Shown here one piece after another: positions 46,210 to 53,329 of a stretch of 64,000 nucleotides of DNA. This stretch comes from Frondihabitans sp. PAMC 28766 (lineage in GTDB: Bacteria > Actinomycetota > Actinomycetes > Actinomycetales > Microbacteriaceae). Position 1 is the stretch's first letter. Every line of letters starts with the position of its first letter. A program made the translations under genes and the position numbers. The stretch is from positions 3,596,001-3,660,000 of the forward strand of contig NZ_CP014513.1 of assembly GCF_001577365.1 (NCBI RefSeq), written 5' to 3'. Under the pieces are notes generated by a model. That model ran no database searches. It had not been told where the DNA came from and saw only the letters and a program-made list of their open reading frames with translations.

Positions 46210-47121
46210 ATGGCCGTCATCGACGCGCACCAGCACGTCTGGGATCTCTCGCGCTCACCCTACGCGTGGTTGACGTCGGCCCCCGACAGTCTGAATCGGA
46301 CGATCGACTTCGACGCGGTCGTGCCCGAGCTGCGAGCGGCCGGCATCGATGCGACAGTGCTGGTGCAGGCCGACGACGACGCCGGCGACACCGCGCACAT
46401 GCTCGAGGTCGCGGCCGCGCACCCGGAGGTGGTCGGTGTGGTCGCGTACGCGCCGCTGCACGAGCCTGCGAACGCCGCGCGCCGTCTCGAGTCGCTGCGC
46501 CAGGATCCGCTGGTGGTCGGCATCCGCAACCTCGTGCACGATCGGCCCGACCCCGACTGGCTGCTCCGCCCGGACGTCGACGAGAGTCTCGGCCTGCTCG
46601 AGGAGGCAGACGTGCCGTTCGATCTCGTCGGCGTCCTCCCCCGCCACCTCGAGATCATCCCGATCCTGTCGGAGCGGCACCCTCGCCTCCGGATGGTCGT
46701 CGACCACCTGAACAAGCCTCCGATCGGTCTGTCCGAGCGGGAGCCGTGGTGGTCGCTCATCGCCGCGGCGGCCGACAACCCGCTGGTGTCGGCGAAGGTC
46801 TCGGGGCTGTACTCGGCCACGGCCGACGGCGGCGCCTGGACCGTCGACCAGGTGCGGCCGTTCGTCGAGCGCGCGATCGAGCTGTTCGGCGCCGACCGGC
46901 TGATGTACGGAGGCGACTGGCCGGTCTCGGTGCCGAACGGCGGATATCAGCGCGTCTGGTCGGGGCTGTCGCAGATTCTCGCCGACGTCGACGCGGACGC
47001 ACGACGGGCGATCCTCGGAACCACTGCGCAGAGCTTCTACGGAATCGCTCAGGCCCGCGTCGACGCCGCCGTCGCGCAGCGGATCACGACGAGTGGAGAG
47101 ACGCCACCGACCCTCCGATGA
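46210..47121 (+). CDS. Amidohydrolase, L-fuconolactonase
   Basis: 303 residues of the COG3618 lactonase group: metal ligands H7 and H9 in DAHQHVWD, D165-H166 in VVDHLNKPP, and D236 in YGGDWPVS. It opens L-fucono-lactone to L-fuconate, between the dehydrogenase and dehydratase encoded just upstream. It starts 1 bp after the dehydratase stop. Its 3' end overlaps the convergent LacI gene by 38 bp. Confidence 0.88.
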   Translation: MAVIDAHQHVWDLSRSPYAWLTSAPDSLNRTIDFDAVVPELRAAGIDATVLVQADDDAGDTAHMLEVAAAHPEVVGVVAYAPLHEPANAARRLESLRQDPLVVGIRNLVHDRPDPDWLLRPDVDESLGLLEEADVPFDLVGVLPRHLEIIPILSERHPRLRMVVDHLNKPPIGLSEREPWWSLIAAAADNPLVSAKVSGLYSATADGGAWTVDQVRPFVERAIELFGADRLMYGGDWPVSVPNGGYQRVWSGLSQILADVDADARRAILGTTAQSFYGIAQARVDAAVAQRITTSGETPPTLR

Positions 47122-48097
47122 CGAGCCTCCCCGGGAGGGTGACCACGGAGGGCTCCCAGGAGTCATTCTGCTCGCCGCTGAGGCGCGCGCTCATGAGGGC
47201 GGCTGCCTCCCGGGCGATCGCCTCGAGGGGCTGGATCACGACGGTGAGCGGCGGGCGTGCGACCTGCGCGAGCTCCGTGCTGTCGAAGCCGATGAACGAC
47301 ATGTCGTTCGGGATGCGGAGCCCCGACTCGTTGAGAGCGATCAGCGCGCCGAGGGTGAGCTCGTAGTTGGCGCAGAAAACGGCCGTGGGGCGGTCGCGCA
47401 GGGCCAGGAAGGCCTGCATGGCGGCGTGGCCCGAATCAACGGTGAGCGGCCCCGACGACACGAGGACGTCGGCCGGAGACAGCCCTCGGTCGGCGAGAGC
47501 GCTCTCGAACCCGGCCGCCCGCTCGCGCATGGTCGAGATATCCTCGAGCCCGCCGACCATCGCGATCCGTCGGTGGCCGTGGTCGGCGAGGTGGCGCGCG
47601 GCCATGGCCCCTGCCCCGACGTTGTCGAGCACTACGGCGTCGGCCGTGAGCCGGTCGACGACCCAGTCGACCATCACGACGGGCACGCCCCGGTCGGCGA
47701 CCCCGCGAAGCGCGTCGACGACGTTGGCCGACGGCACGGCGATGATGCCGTCGACCATCTTGCTCATCATGAGGTCGACGGCGTCGTTGCGGGGGCGCCC
47801 GCCGGCGTGGCTCGACGACACGAGGACGCTGACGCCCTCGCCGCCGAGAGCCTGCTCGACCCCGGCGATGATCGAGAGGTGGAAGTCGTTGTCGAGCTCG
47901 GGCAGCAGGACGCCCACGGTGCGCGACCGTCGGGCACGCAGGTTGCGCGCGAAGCCGTTGATACGGAATCCCAGCCTCTCGGCGGCCTCCTCGATCGCCG
48001 CGCGGTTCTCGTCGAGCACGGTGCGGCCGTTGTAGTACTTCGAGATCGTGGACAGCGACAGCCCGGTGGCCTGCTGGATGTCCTTGTAGGTGGCCAT
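47084..48097 (-). CDS. LacI-family regulator with atypical recognition helix
   Basis: 337 residues. Helix-turn-helix TYKDIQQATGLSLSTISKYYNGR, where most relatives have S-VSxVLN, so operator specificity may be unusual. The ligand domain has RTVGVLLPELDNDFHLSIIAG and the C-terminal MSFIGFDSTELAQVARPPLT. It is the second gene after an aldo-keto reductase (6 bp gap), whose promoter has the perfect palindrome at 49239-49254. Likely an L-fucose- or fucoside-responsive repressor of this operon and of the operon at 35.7 kb. Confidence 0.87.
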   Translation of the reverse strand: MATYKDIQQATGLSLSTISKYYNGRTVLDENRAAIEEAAERLGFRINGFARNLRARRSRTVGVLLPELDNDFHLSIIAGVEQALGGEGVSVLVSSSHAGGRPRNDAVDLMMSKMVDGIIAVPSANVVDALRGVADRGVPVVMVDWVVDRLTADAVVLDNVGAGAMAARHLADHGHRRIAMVGGLEDISTMRERAAGFESALADRGLSPADVLVSSGPLTVDSGHAAMQAFLALRDRPTAVFCANYELTLGALIALNESGLRIPNDMSFIGFDSTELAQVARPPLTVVIQPLEAIAREAAALMSARLSGEQNDSWEPSVVTLPGRLVIGGSVASLHSS

Positions 48098-48103
48098 GAC
48101 GTC

Positions 48104-49207
48104 TCAGGATGCCGGATGCGCCGCGGCCTCGTCGACGGCGCGCGCAACGGGCCGCGCATCGGCTTCGTACCCCTGCCAGCCGGGGATCGTCCCGTCGACG
48201 TCCCAGAGATCGAGCCACGAGCGCGACCCCGGCCAGAGGAAGACCTGCCCCTTGATGAGTCGGTTGTTGCGCTCGACCGAGCGCATGGCCTCGATCTCGG
48301 CCGGGGTCAGTGGATCGTCCACGACCGCCGCGAGGTTGGCCCGATACTGGCTCTCTTTGACCGAGAAGGGGATGGGGATCTGCCCCCGGGCGACGGCCCA
48401 CTTCAGGCAGACGAGAGCGGGGTGGATGCCGTGCGCCTCGGCGATGCGCCTCACGACGGGATGGTCCAAGTCGACGAGATCACCCTCGGTGCGGTCTCGT
48501 TCGGGCCGCGACGGCGAGCCGAGCGGAGAGTAGCCGACGGGCTGGATGCCCTGGTCGACGGCGTACCGGAAGAGCTCGGGCTGCTGGAAGCCGGGGTGCA
48601 GCTCCATCTCGATGAGCGCGGGCCGGGTCTCGACGTCGCGCAGGATCAACCGGAGCTTCGGCAGGGTGACGTTCGAGACGCCCAGGTGCCTGACGACCCC
48701 TTCGGCGACGAGCGCCTCGAGAGCCCGCCAGGTGGCGAGGAACTCGTCGTGCAGGTAGGGCCGGGCGTGGGGGTCCCGGGCGTCGGCGTCGGCCATCGGC
48801 GCATGCGAGTTCGGGAAGGGCCAGTGCACGAACACGGCGTCGAGATGGTCGAGCCGCAGGTCGGCGAAGGATCGTCGCACCGAGGCCCGAGCGTCCTCCG
48901 GCGAGTGGGCGTCGTTCCACACTTTCGACATGACGAACAGGTCGTCGCGGTCGAGGCCCCCGCGGAGTGCATCCTGCAGCACCGCGCCGACCTGGGCTTC
49001 GTTGCCGTAGACGGCCGCGCAGTCGATCAGGCGGTAACCCGCCCGCAGGCCGCCGGCGACCGCTGCGGCCACCTGGTCGGGCCCGTAGGTGTCCGAGCCG
49101 AACGTGCCCATGCCGATGGCGGGGATACGAGCGCCGGATGCCAGGGCGAGCGTGGGCACCCGCGACGGATCGACGCTCGCGCACTGCTCTGCCGGAATGG
49201 ACCCCAT
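48104..49207 (-). CDS. Aldo-keto reductase
   Basis: 367 residues. Tetrad D62 and Y67 (LIDCAAVYGNE), K95 (MSKVWN) and H128 (VHWPFP). The fold matches classical AKR2/AKR3-type reductases, with a C-terminal extension of about 60 residues after VERNNRLIKG that is longer than usual. Probably acts on a sugar aldehyde. First gene of an operon with the LacI regulator; a LacI-type palindrome lies 31 bp upstream. Confidence 0.85.
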   Translation of the reverse strand: MGSIPAEQCASVDPSRVPTLALASGARIPAIGMGTFGSDTYGPDQVAAAVAGGLRAGYRLIDCAAVYGNEAQVGAVLQDALRGGLDRDDLFVMSKVWNDAHSPEDARASVRRSFADLRLDHLDAVFVHWPFPNSHAPMADADARDPHARPYLHDEFLATWRALEALVAEGVVRHLGVSNVTLPKLRLILRDVETRPALIEMELHPGFQQPELFRYAVDQGIQPVGYSPLGSPSRPERDRTEGDLVDLDHPVVRRIAEAHGIHPALVCLKWAVARGQIPIPFSVKESQYRANLAAVVDDPLTPAEIEAMRSVERNNRLIKGQVFLWPGSRSWLDLWDVDGTIPGWQGYEADARPVARAVDEAAAHPAS

Positions 49208-49238
49208 CGAACGACCTCTCGACCCCGCACGCCGCCAC

Positions 49239-49254
49239 GGCGAAACGTTTCGCC
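49239..49254. promoter_or_regulatory. LacI operator candidate, GGCGAAACGTTTCGCC
   Basis: A perfect 16-bp CG-centred palindrome upstream of the aldo-keto reductase/LacI operon. Its core recurs twice before the mutarotase-GH151-ABC operon (35585-35598 and 35651-35667), so one repressor probably controls both. Confidence 0.7.
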
Positions 49255-49305
49255 CTCGAGTGTAGGGAGGCCCGTGAGAGCAGTCAAGCGAGCGTGTCGC
49301 GCGAG

Positions 49306-49749
49306 TCAGCGTTCGACGAGGTACACGTGGGTGAGCACCATGACCGTCTCGCCGTGCTGGTTGGTCGTCGTGACGAGCTCGTCGACGAATCCGTACCTCT
49401 CGGGCTGCTTCGGATGCGGGCGAACGGCAGTGATCGCGGCGGTCGAGGTGATCGTGTCACCGATGAACACGGGGGCGACGAACCGCACCCGGTCGTAGCC
49501 GTAGCTCATGGCACGGGGGTTGATGTCGCCGGCCGTCATGCCGACGGCCACCGACAGGACGAGCGTGCCGTGCGCGATCCTGCGACCGAACGGCTGGGTG
49601 GCGGCCCACTCGGCGTCCATGTGGTGAGGGTAGAGGTCGCCCGTCTGGCCGGCGTGCAGCACGATGTCGGCCTCGGTGATGGTGCGGCCGGTCGTCCGCC
49701 GCTCGTCGCCGACCTCGTAGTCGTCGAACCGTCGCTCTGCAACCTGCAC
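49306..49749 (-). CDS. MaoC-like hot-dog-fold hydratase/dehydratase
   Basis: 147 residues. The active-site pattern of (R)-hydratases is visible: D38 and H43 in GDLYPHHMD, then [15 protein letters not shown]. Family members hydrate enoyl-CoA thioesters. GTG start after GGAGG. It is divergent from a CoA-transferase gene, so both probably handle the same CoA ester. Confidence 0.83.
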   Translation of the reverse strand: MQVAERRFDDYEVGDERRTTGRTITEADIVLHAGQTGDLYPHHMDAEWAATQPFGRRIAHGTLVLSVAVGMTAGDINPRAMSYGYDRVRFVAPVFIGDTITSTAAITAVRPHPKQPERYGFVDELVTTTNQHGETVMVLTHVYLVER

Positions 49750-49801
49750 GGGGCCTCCTTCTGCCGGGTGCCAGCCAAGCTAGCCAGCGTGAGCCCCTCA
49801 G

Positions 49802-49847
49802 TCAATCGATTGAGCACTTTCTGGGCAACTCTGCGCAAACGATTGAC
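49802..49847. promoter_or_regulatory. Pair of CAAwCGATTG operator-like sites
   Basis: TCAATCGATTGA (49802-49813, perfect palindrome) and CAAACGATTGAC (49836-49847) in the divergent promoter between the MaoC gene and the CoA-transferase/LacI operon. CG-centred, LacI-like; the LacI regulator that ends the operon is the natural candidate. Confidence 0.55.
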
Positions 49848-49912
49848 CATCACGACTCGACTTCGTAGCATCGATGCCACGAGCACCGACGACGAGGCGG
49901 AAGGGCGACACG

Positions 49913-51091
49913 ATGGCGACCGAGATCGACCTGCCCCTCGAAGGCGTCCTGGTGCTCGACTTCAGCCAGTTCCTCGCCGGCCCGGTCGCCGCCATGCGTC
50001 TCGCCGACCTGGGTGCGCGGGTGATCAAGATCGAGCGGCCGGTCACCGGCGACATCGGCCGCACCCTGGCCTTCGCCGGCGCCCGGGCCGACGGCGACAC
50101 GCTCTCGTTCCACGCCATGAACCGCAACAAGGAGGGCGTGACCGCCGACCTCAAGGACGCCGACGACCTCGCACGGGTGCGCTCGCTCGTCGAGAAGGCC
50201 GACGTGCTCATCCAGAACTTCCGCCCCGGCGTGATGGAGCGGATCGGTCTCGACTGGGCCACGGTGAAAGACCTCAACCCGCGGCTCGTCTACGCCAGCG
50301 CCTCGGGGTTCGGCGAAGAGGGCCCGTGGAAGCACCGCCCCGGGCAGGATCTCCTCGCTCAAGCGGTCACCGGCCTGCCCTGGCTCAATGGCTCACGCGA
50401 CGACGGCCCCGTGCCGATGGGCCTCTCGATCGCCGATCACCTCACCAGCTGCCACCTCGCCGAAGGCGTGACCGCGCTGCTCTTCCGCCGCGAGCGCACC
50501 GGCCGGGGCGGCCTCGTTCAGACGAGCCTGCTGGAGGCCATGCTCGACCTGCAGTTCGAGTTGCTCACGACGAAGCTCAACGACGACTCCATCCACGTCC
50601 GGCGAGGCGGCCCGCACTCGGCGCACGCGTTCTTATCGGCGCCGTACGGCACGTACCCGACGGCGGACGGCCACATCGCACTCGCGATGAACCCGGTCGA
50701 CCGCATCGGGGGCCTCCTGGCACTCCCCGAGCTCGAGGCGCTCACCGACCCGGAGGCGTGGTGGGGGCAACAGGATCGCATCGAGGCGGTTCTGGCAGAC
50801 TGCTTCCGTGGCGAGACGACCGACCACTGGCTCGGCATCCTGGATGCCGCCGACGTCTGGTGCGCGCCCGTTCTCACGCTCGACGAGCTGATCGAGCACG
50901 ACGGCTTCCGGTCGATCGGCATGACGCAGGAGATCGTCCGCGACGCTTCGCTCACGCGCGACGGCGAAGAACTGACACTGCGTACGACGCGCAGCCCGAT
51001 CCGCATCGACGGGCAGCCGCTCCGGGCCGCGTCGGCCGCGCCGCTGCTCGGGCAGCACGACGCCGCGGTCGCGAAGGAGTTCTTCGCGTGA
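49913..51091 (+). CDS. Class III CoA-transferase (CaiB/BaiF family)
   Basis: 392 residues: VLDFSQFLAGPVAAMRLADLGARVIKIE at the CoA-binding N-terminus, LIQNFRPG, and the catalytic aspartate D146 in RPGQDLLAQA. These enzymes move CoA between carboxylic acids through aspartyl and glutamyl anhydrides. First gene of a three-gene overlapping operon with a solute-binding-like protein and a LacI regulator. The acid substrate is unknown. A CoA-transferase is unexpected in a sugar locus. Confidence 0.88.
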   Translation: MATEIDLPLEGVLVLDFSQFLAGPVAAMRLADLGARVIKIERPVTGDIGRTLAFAGARADGDTLSFHAMNRNKEGVTADLKDADDLARVRSLVEKADVLIQNFRPGVMERIGLDWATVKDLNPRLVYASASGFGEEGPWKHRPGQDLLAQAVTGLPWLNGSRDDGPVPMGLSIADHLTSCHLAEGVTALLFRRERTGRGGLVQTSLLEAMLDLQFELLTTKLNDDSIHVRRGGPHSAHAFLSAPYGTYPTADGHIALAMNPVDRIGGLLALPELEALTDPEAWWGQQDRIEAVLADCFRGETTDHWLGILDAADVWCAPVLTLDELIEHDGFRSIGMTQEIVRDASLTRDGEELTLRTTRSPIRIDGQPLRAASAAPLLGQHDAAVAKEFFA

Positions 51092-52233
51092 GCACTCTGC
51101 GCGGCATCACCTGGGAGCACCCCCGCGGCCTCGACTGCTTCGTCGCAGCCTCGGCCGTGTACTCCGAGGCGCATCCCGGCACGACGATCGAGTGGGCCGC
51201 GCGGTCGCTGCAGGCCTTCGCCGACGCCCCCCTCGAGACGCTGGCGCGAGAGTACGACCTGCTCGTGATCGACCATCCGCACGTCCCTGTTGCCGCTCGC
51301 GACGGCCTCCTGATGACACTGGACGGGCGCAACCACGACGACGATCTCGAGCTGCTCGCCGAGCAGTCGGTGGGTCGATCGCATGCGAGCTACGCGTCGG
51401 GCGGCCACCAGTACGGCCTGGCGACCGACGCTGCGGCGCAGGTCTCGGCGTCGCGTCCCGACCTCATCGCGCGCCCTCCCGACGACTGGGACGGCGTGCT
51501 CGAGCTGGCTCGCGAGGGGCGTGTGCTCTGGCCGGCGAAGCCGATCGACGCTCTCTCCAGCCTCATCACCATCGCGGGAGCGCACGGGGCGTCGCCGGTC
51601 GACGAGCCAGGTGTCTTCCTGCGCCGCGAGAAGCTGCTCGAGGCTCTCGACCTGATGCACCGGCTGGCCGACGCCGTGCCCGCCGACTGTCTCGCCCAGA
51701 ACCCTATCGAGGTGGCCGAGGCCCTCGCGCACTCCGATCGGCACTGCTACGCGCCGCTGCTCTTCGGCTACAGCAACTACGCCCGCGCGGGCTTTCGCGG
51801 CAATCGCCTGCGGTACCACGACGCCCCGGCGGGGCCAGACGGTATCGCCGGCTCGCTGCTCGGCGGGGCCGGCATCGCCGTCTCCGGTGCGACGCCCCAC
51901 GAGCGCGAGGCGCTCGACTTCGCGTTCTGGGTGGCCTCCGCCGAAGCCCAGCGGGGCTCGTACTTCGACGCCGGCGGCCAGCCGGGCAACGCCGAGGCGT
52001 GGGACGACGACCGTGCCAACGGCCTCACCCTCGACTTCTTCCGCGACACGTGGGAGACCCTCGATCGCGCCTGGGTGCGCCCGTCGACCACGGGGTGGCT
52101 GGCCTTTCAGGATCTCGTGGCCCCGTGGGTGACCGAGGCGCTGGCGCGGGAGCTGAGCGACGACGAGCTCGGCAGGCGTCTCGACGAGGCGGCCGCCGAG
52201 CTGCTGCTCGTCGCTGAGAGAGCAGGATCCTGA
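51088..52233 (+). CDS. Signal-less solute-binding-protein-like cytoplasmic protein
   Basis: 381 residues resembling family-1 extracellular solute-binding proteins (LRGITWEHPRGLDCFVAA, IEWAARSLQAFAD, YDLLVIDHPHVP, and a C-terminal GGQPGNAEAWDD) but starting straight at the mature fold, with no signal peptide, lipobox or membrane helix. It should therefore stay in the cytoplasm. GTG start overlapping the CoA-transferase stop (GTGA); its own stop overlaps the LacI start. Tight coupling suggests it binds a substrate or product of the transferase, or acts as a sensor, but the function is not established. Confidence 0.7.
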   Translation: MSTLRGITWEHPRGLDCFVAASAVYSEAHPGTTIEWAARSLQAFADAPLETLAREYDLLVIDHPHVPVAARDGLLMTLDGRNHDDDLELLAEQSVGRSHASYASGGHQYGLATDAAAQVSASRPDLIARPPDDWDGVLELAREGRVLWPAKPIDALSSLITIAGAHGASPVDEPGVFLRREKLLEALDLMHRLADAVPADCLAQNPIEVAEALAHSDRHCYAPLLFGYSNYARAGFRGNRLRYHDAPAGPDGIAGSLLGGAGIAVSGATPHEREALDFAFWVASAEAQRGSYFDAGGQPGNAEAWDDDRANGLTLDFFRDTWETLDRAWVRPSTTGWLAFQDLVAPWVTEALARELSDDELGRRLDEAAAELLLVAERAGS

Positions 52234-53276
52234 TGGCCGTGACCCTGAGCGACGTCGCCGAGAAGGCGGGCGTCTCGGTCTCGGCCGTCTCGCGTGTGCT
52301 GACCAATGCGCCCTCGGCCCGGGTCGGCCAGGCCACGCGCGAGCGCATCGAGGAGGCGGCACGCGAGCTCGGCTACCGCCCGAACTTCGCGGGGCGCGCC
52401 CTGAAGTTCTCGCGGTCGAACGTCGTGGCCATGGTGGTGCCGGATCTGACCAACGCCATCTTCAGCGAGCTGATGCGCGGGGTCGAGGACGCGGGCATCG
52501 AGCACGACCACCTCGTGCTGCTCGGGCGGAGCGAAGACATGCAGCCCGGCGGCCCCACGCTGACCAAGCTGATCGGCGAGGGCCGCGTCGACGGCATGCT
52601 GCTGCAGGCGAGCGACGAGATCTACCCGCGCGAGATCGAGGCGCTGCTCGACAGCGAGTCACCCGTCGTCTTCATCAACTCGATCCGGGGCGCGGGCCGC
52701 TCGTCGGTCTCGCTGCCCGACCGCGAGGGCGCTCGCGTCGCGACCCGCGCCCTTCTCGACCTGGGGCACCGCGACATCGCCTTCGTCGGTGGCACGCCCT
52801 TCGCCGGCACCGCGCTCCCCCGCGAGCGTGGCTTCCGCGACGAGCTCGCGGCGGCAGGCATCGACACGCGCGACGAGTGGGTCACCGACCTCGGCTACAC
52901 GGCCGTGCAGGGCCGGGCCGCCCTGCAGCAGCTCTGGTCGTTGCCCCGGCACCCGACCGCCGTCGTCGTGGCCAACCTCAACGCCGCCATCGGGCTGCTC
53001 GCCGAGGCCCGCCAGGTCGGCGTGAACGTGCCCGACGACCTCTCGGTGATCGCGATCCACGACGCCTGGACGGCCGAGAACACCTCACCGGCGCTGACGA
53101 CGGTGCGCATGCCCCTGTACGAGCTGGGGCGCGCCGGGCTCGAAGCGCTGCTCGGCGCGATGTCCGGGCAGGAGGCACGCGACGAGACGATCTCCGATCC
53201 TGAGCCGCTGCTCGTCGCTCGCGACTCGACCCGGGCTCTCCGTCGCCCCCTCCACCGAACACCCCGATCGACCTGA
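52233..53276 (+). CDS. LacI-family transcriptional regulator
   Basis: 347 residues with a canonical helix-turn-helix: TLSDVAEKAGVSVSAVSRVLTNAP, hinge PNFAGRALKFSRSN, ligand domain with VVPDLTNAIFSELMRG and a C-terminal end at LSVIAIHDAWTAENTSPALTTVRMPL. Last gene of the CoA-transferase operon; likely autoregulated through the CAAwCGATTG pair 2.4 kb upstream. A short AGCCGCGGCT-containing hairpin (53283-53304) separates it from the GH151-like gene. Confidence 0.88.
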   Translation: MAVTLSDVAEKAGVSVSAVSRVLTNAPSARVGQATRERIEEAARELGYRPNFAGRALKFSRSNVVAMVVPDLTNAIFSELMRGVEDAGIEHDHLVLLGRSEDMQPGGPTLTKLIGEGRVDGMLLQASDEIYPREIEALLDSESPVVFINSIRGAGRSSVSLPDREGARVATRALLDLGHRDIAFVGGTPFAGTALPRERGFRDELAAAGIDTRDEWVTDLGYTAVQGRAALQQLWSLPRHPTAVVVANLNAAIGLLAEARQVGVNVPDDLSVIAIHDAWTAENTSPALTTVRMPLYELGRAGLEALLGAMSGQEARDETISDPEPLLVARDSTRALRRPLHRTPRST

Positions 53277-53329
53277 CCCCTGGCCGACAGCCGCGGCTTT
53301 CGGCGACCAGCACCCCTGAAGGAGAACCA

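Noticed and set aside
48967..52233. Apparent 1088-codon plus-strand protein
   Set aside because: Only its last 381 codons, from the GTG at 51088, resemble a protein family; the earlier part is out-of-frame sequence over the MaoC and CoA-transferase genes.
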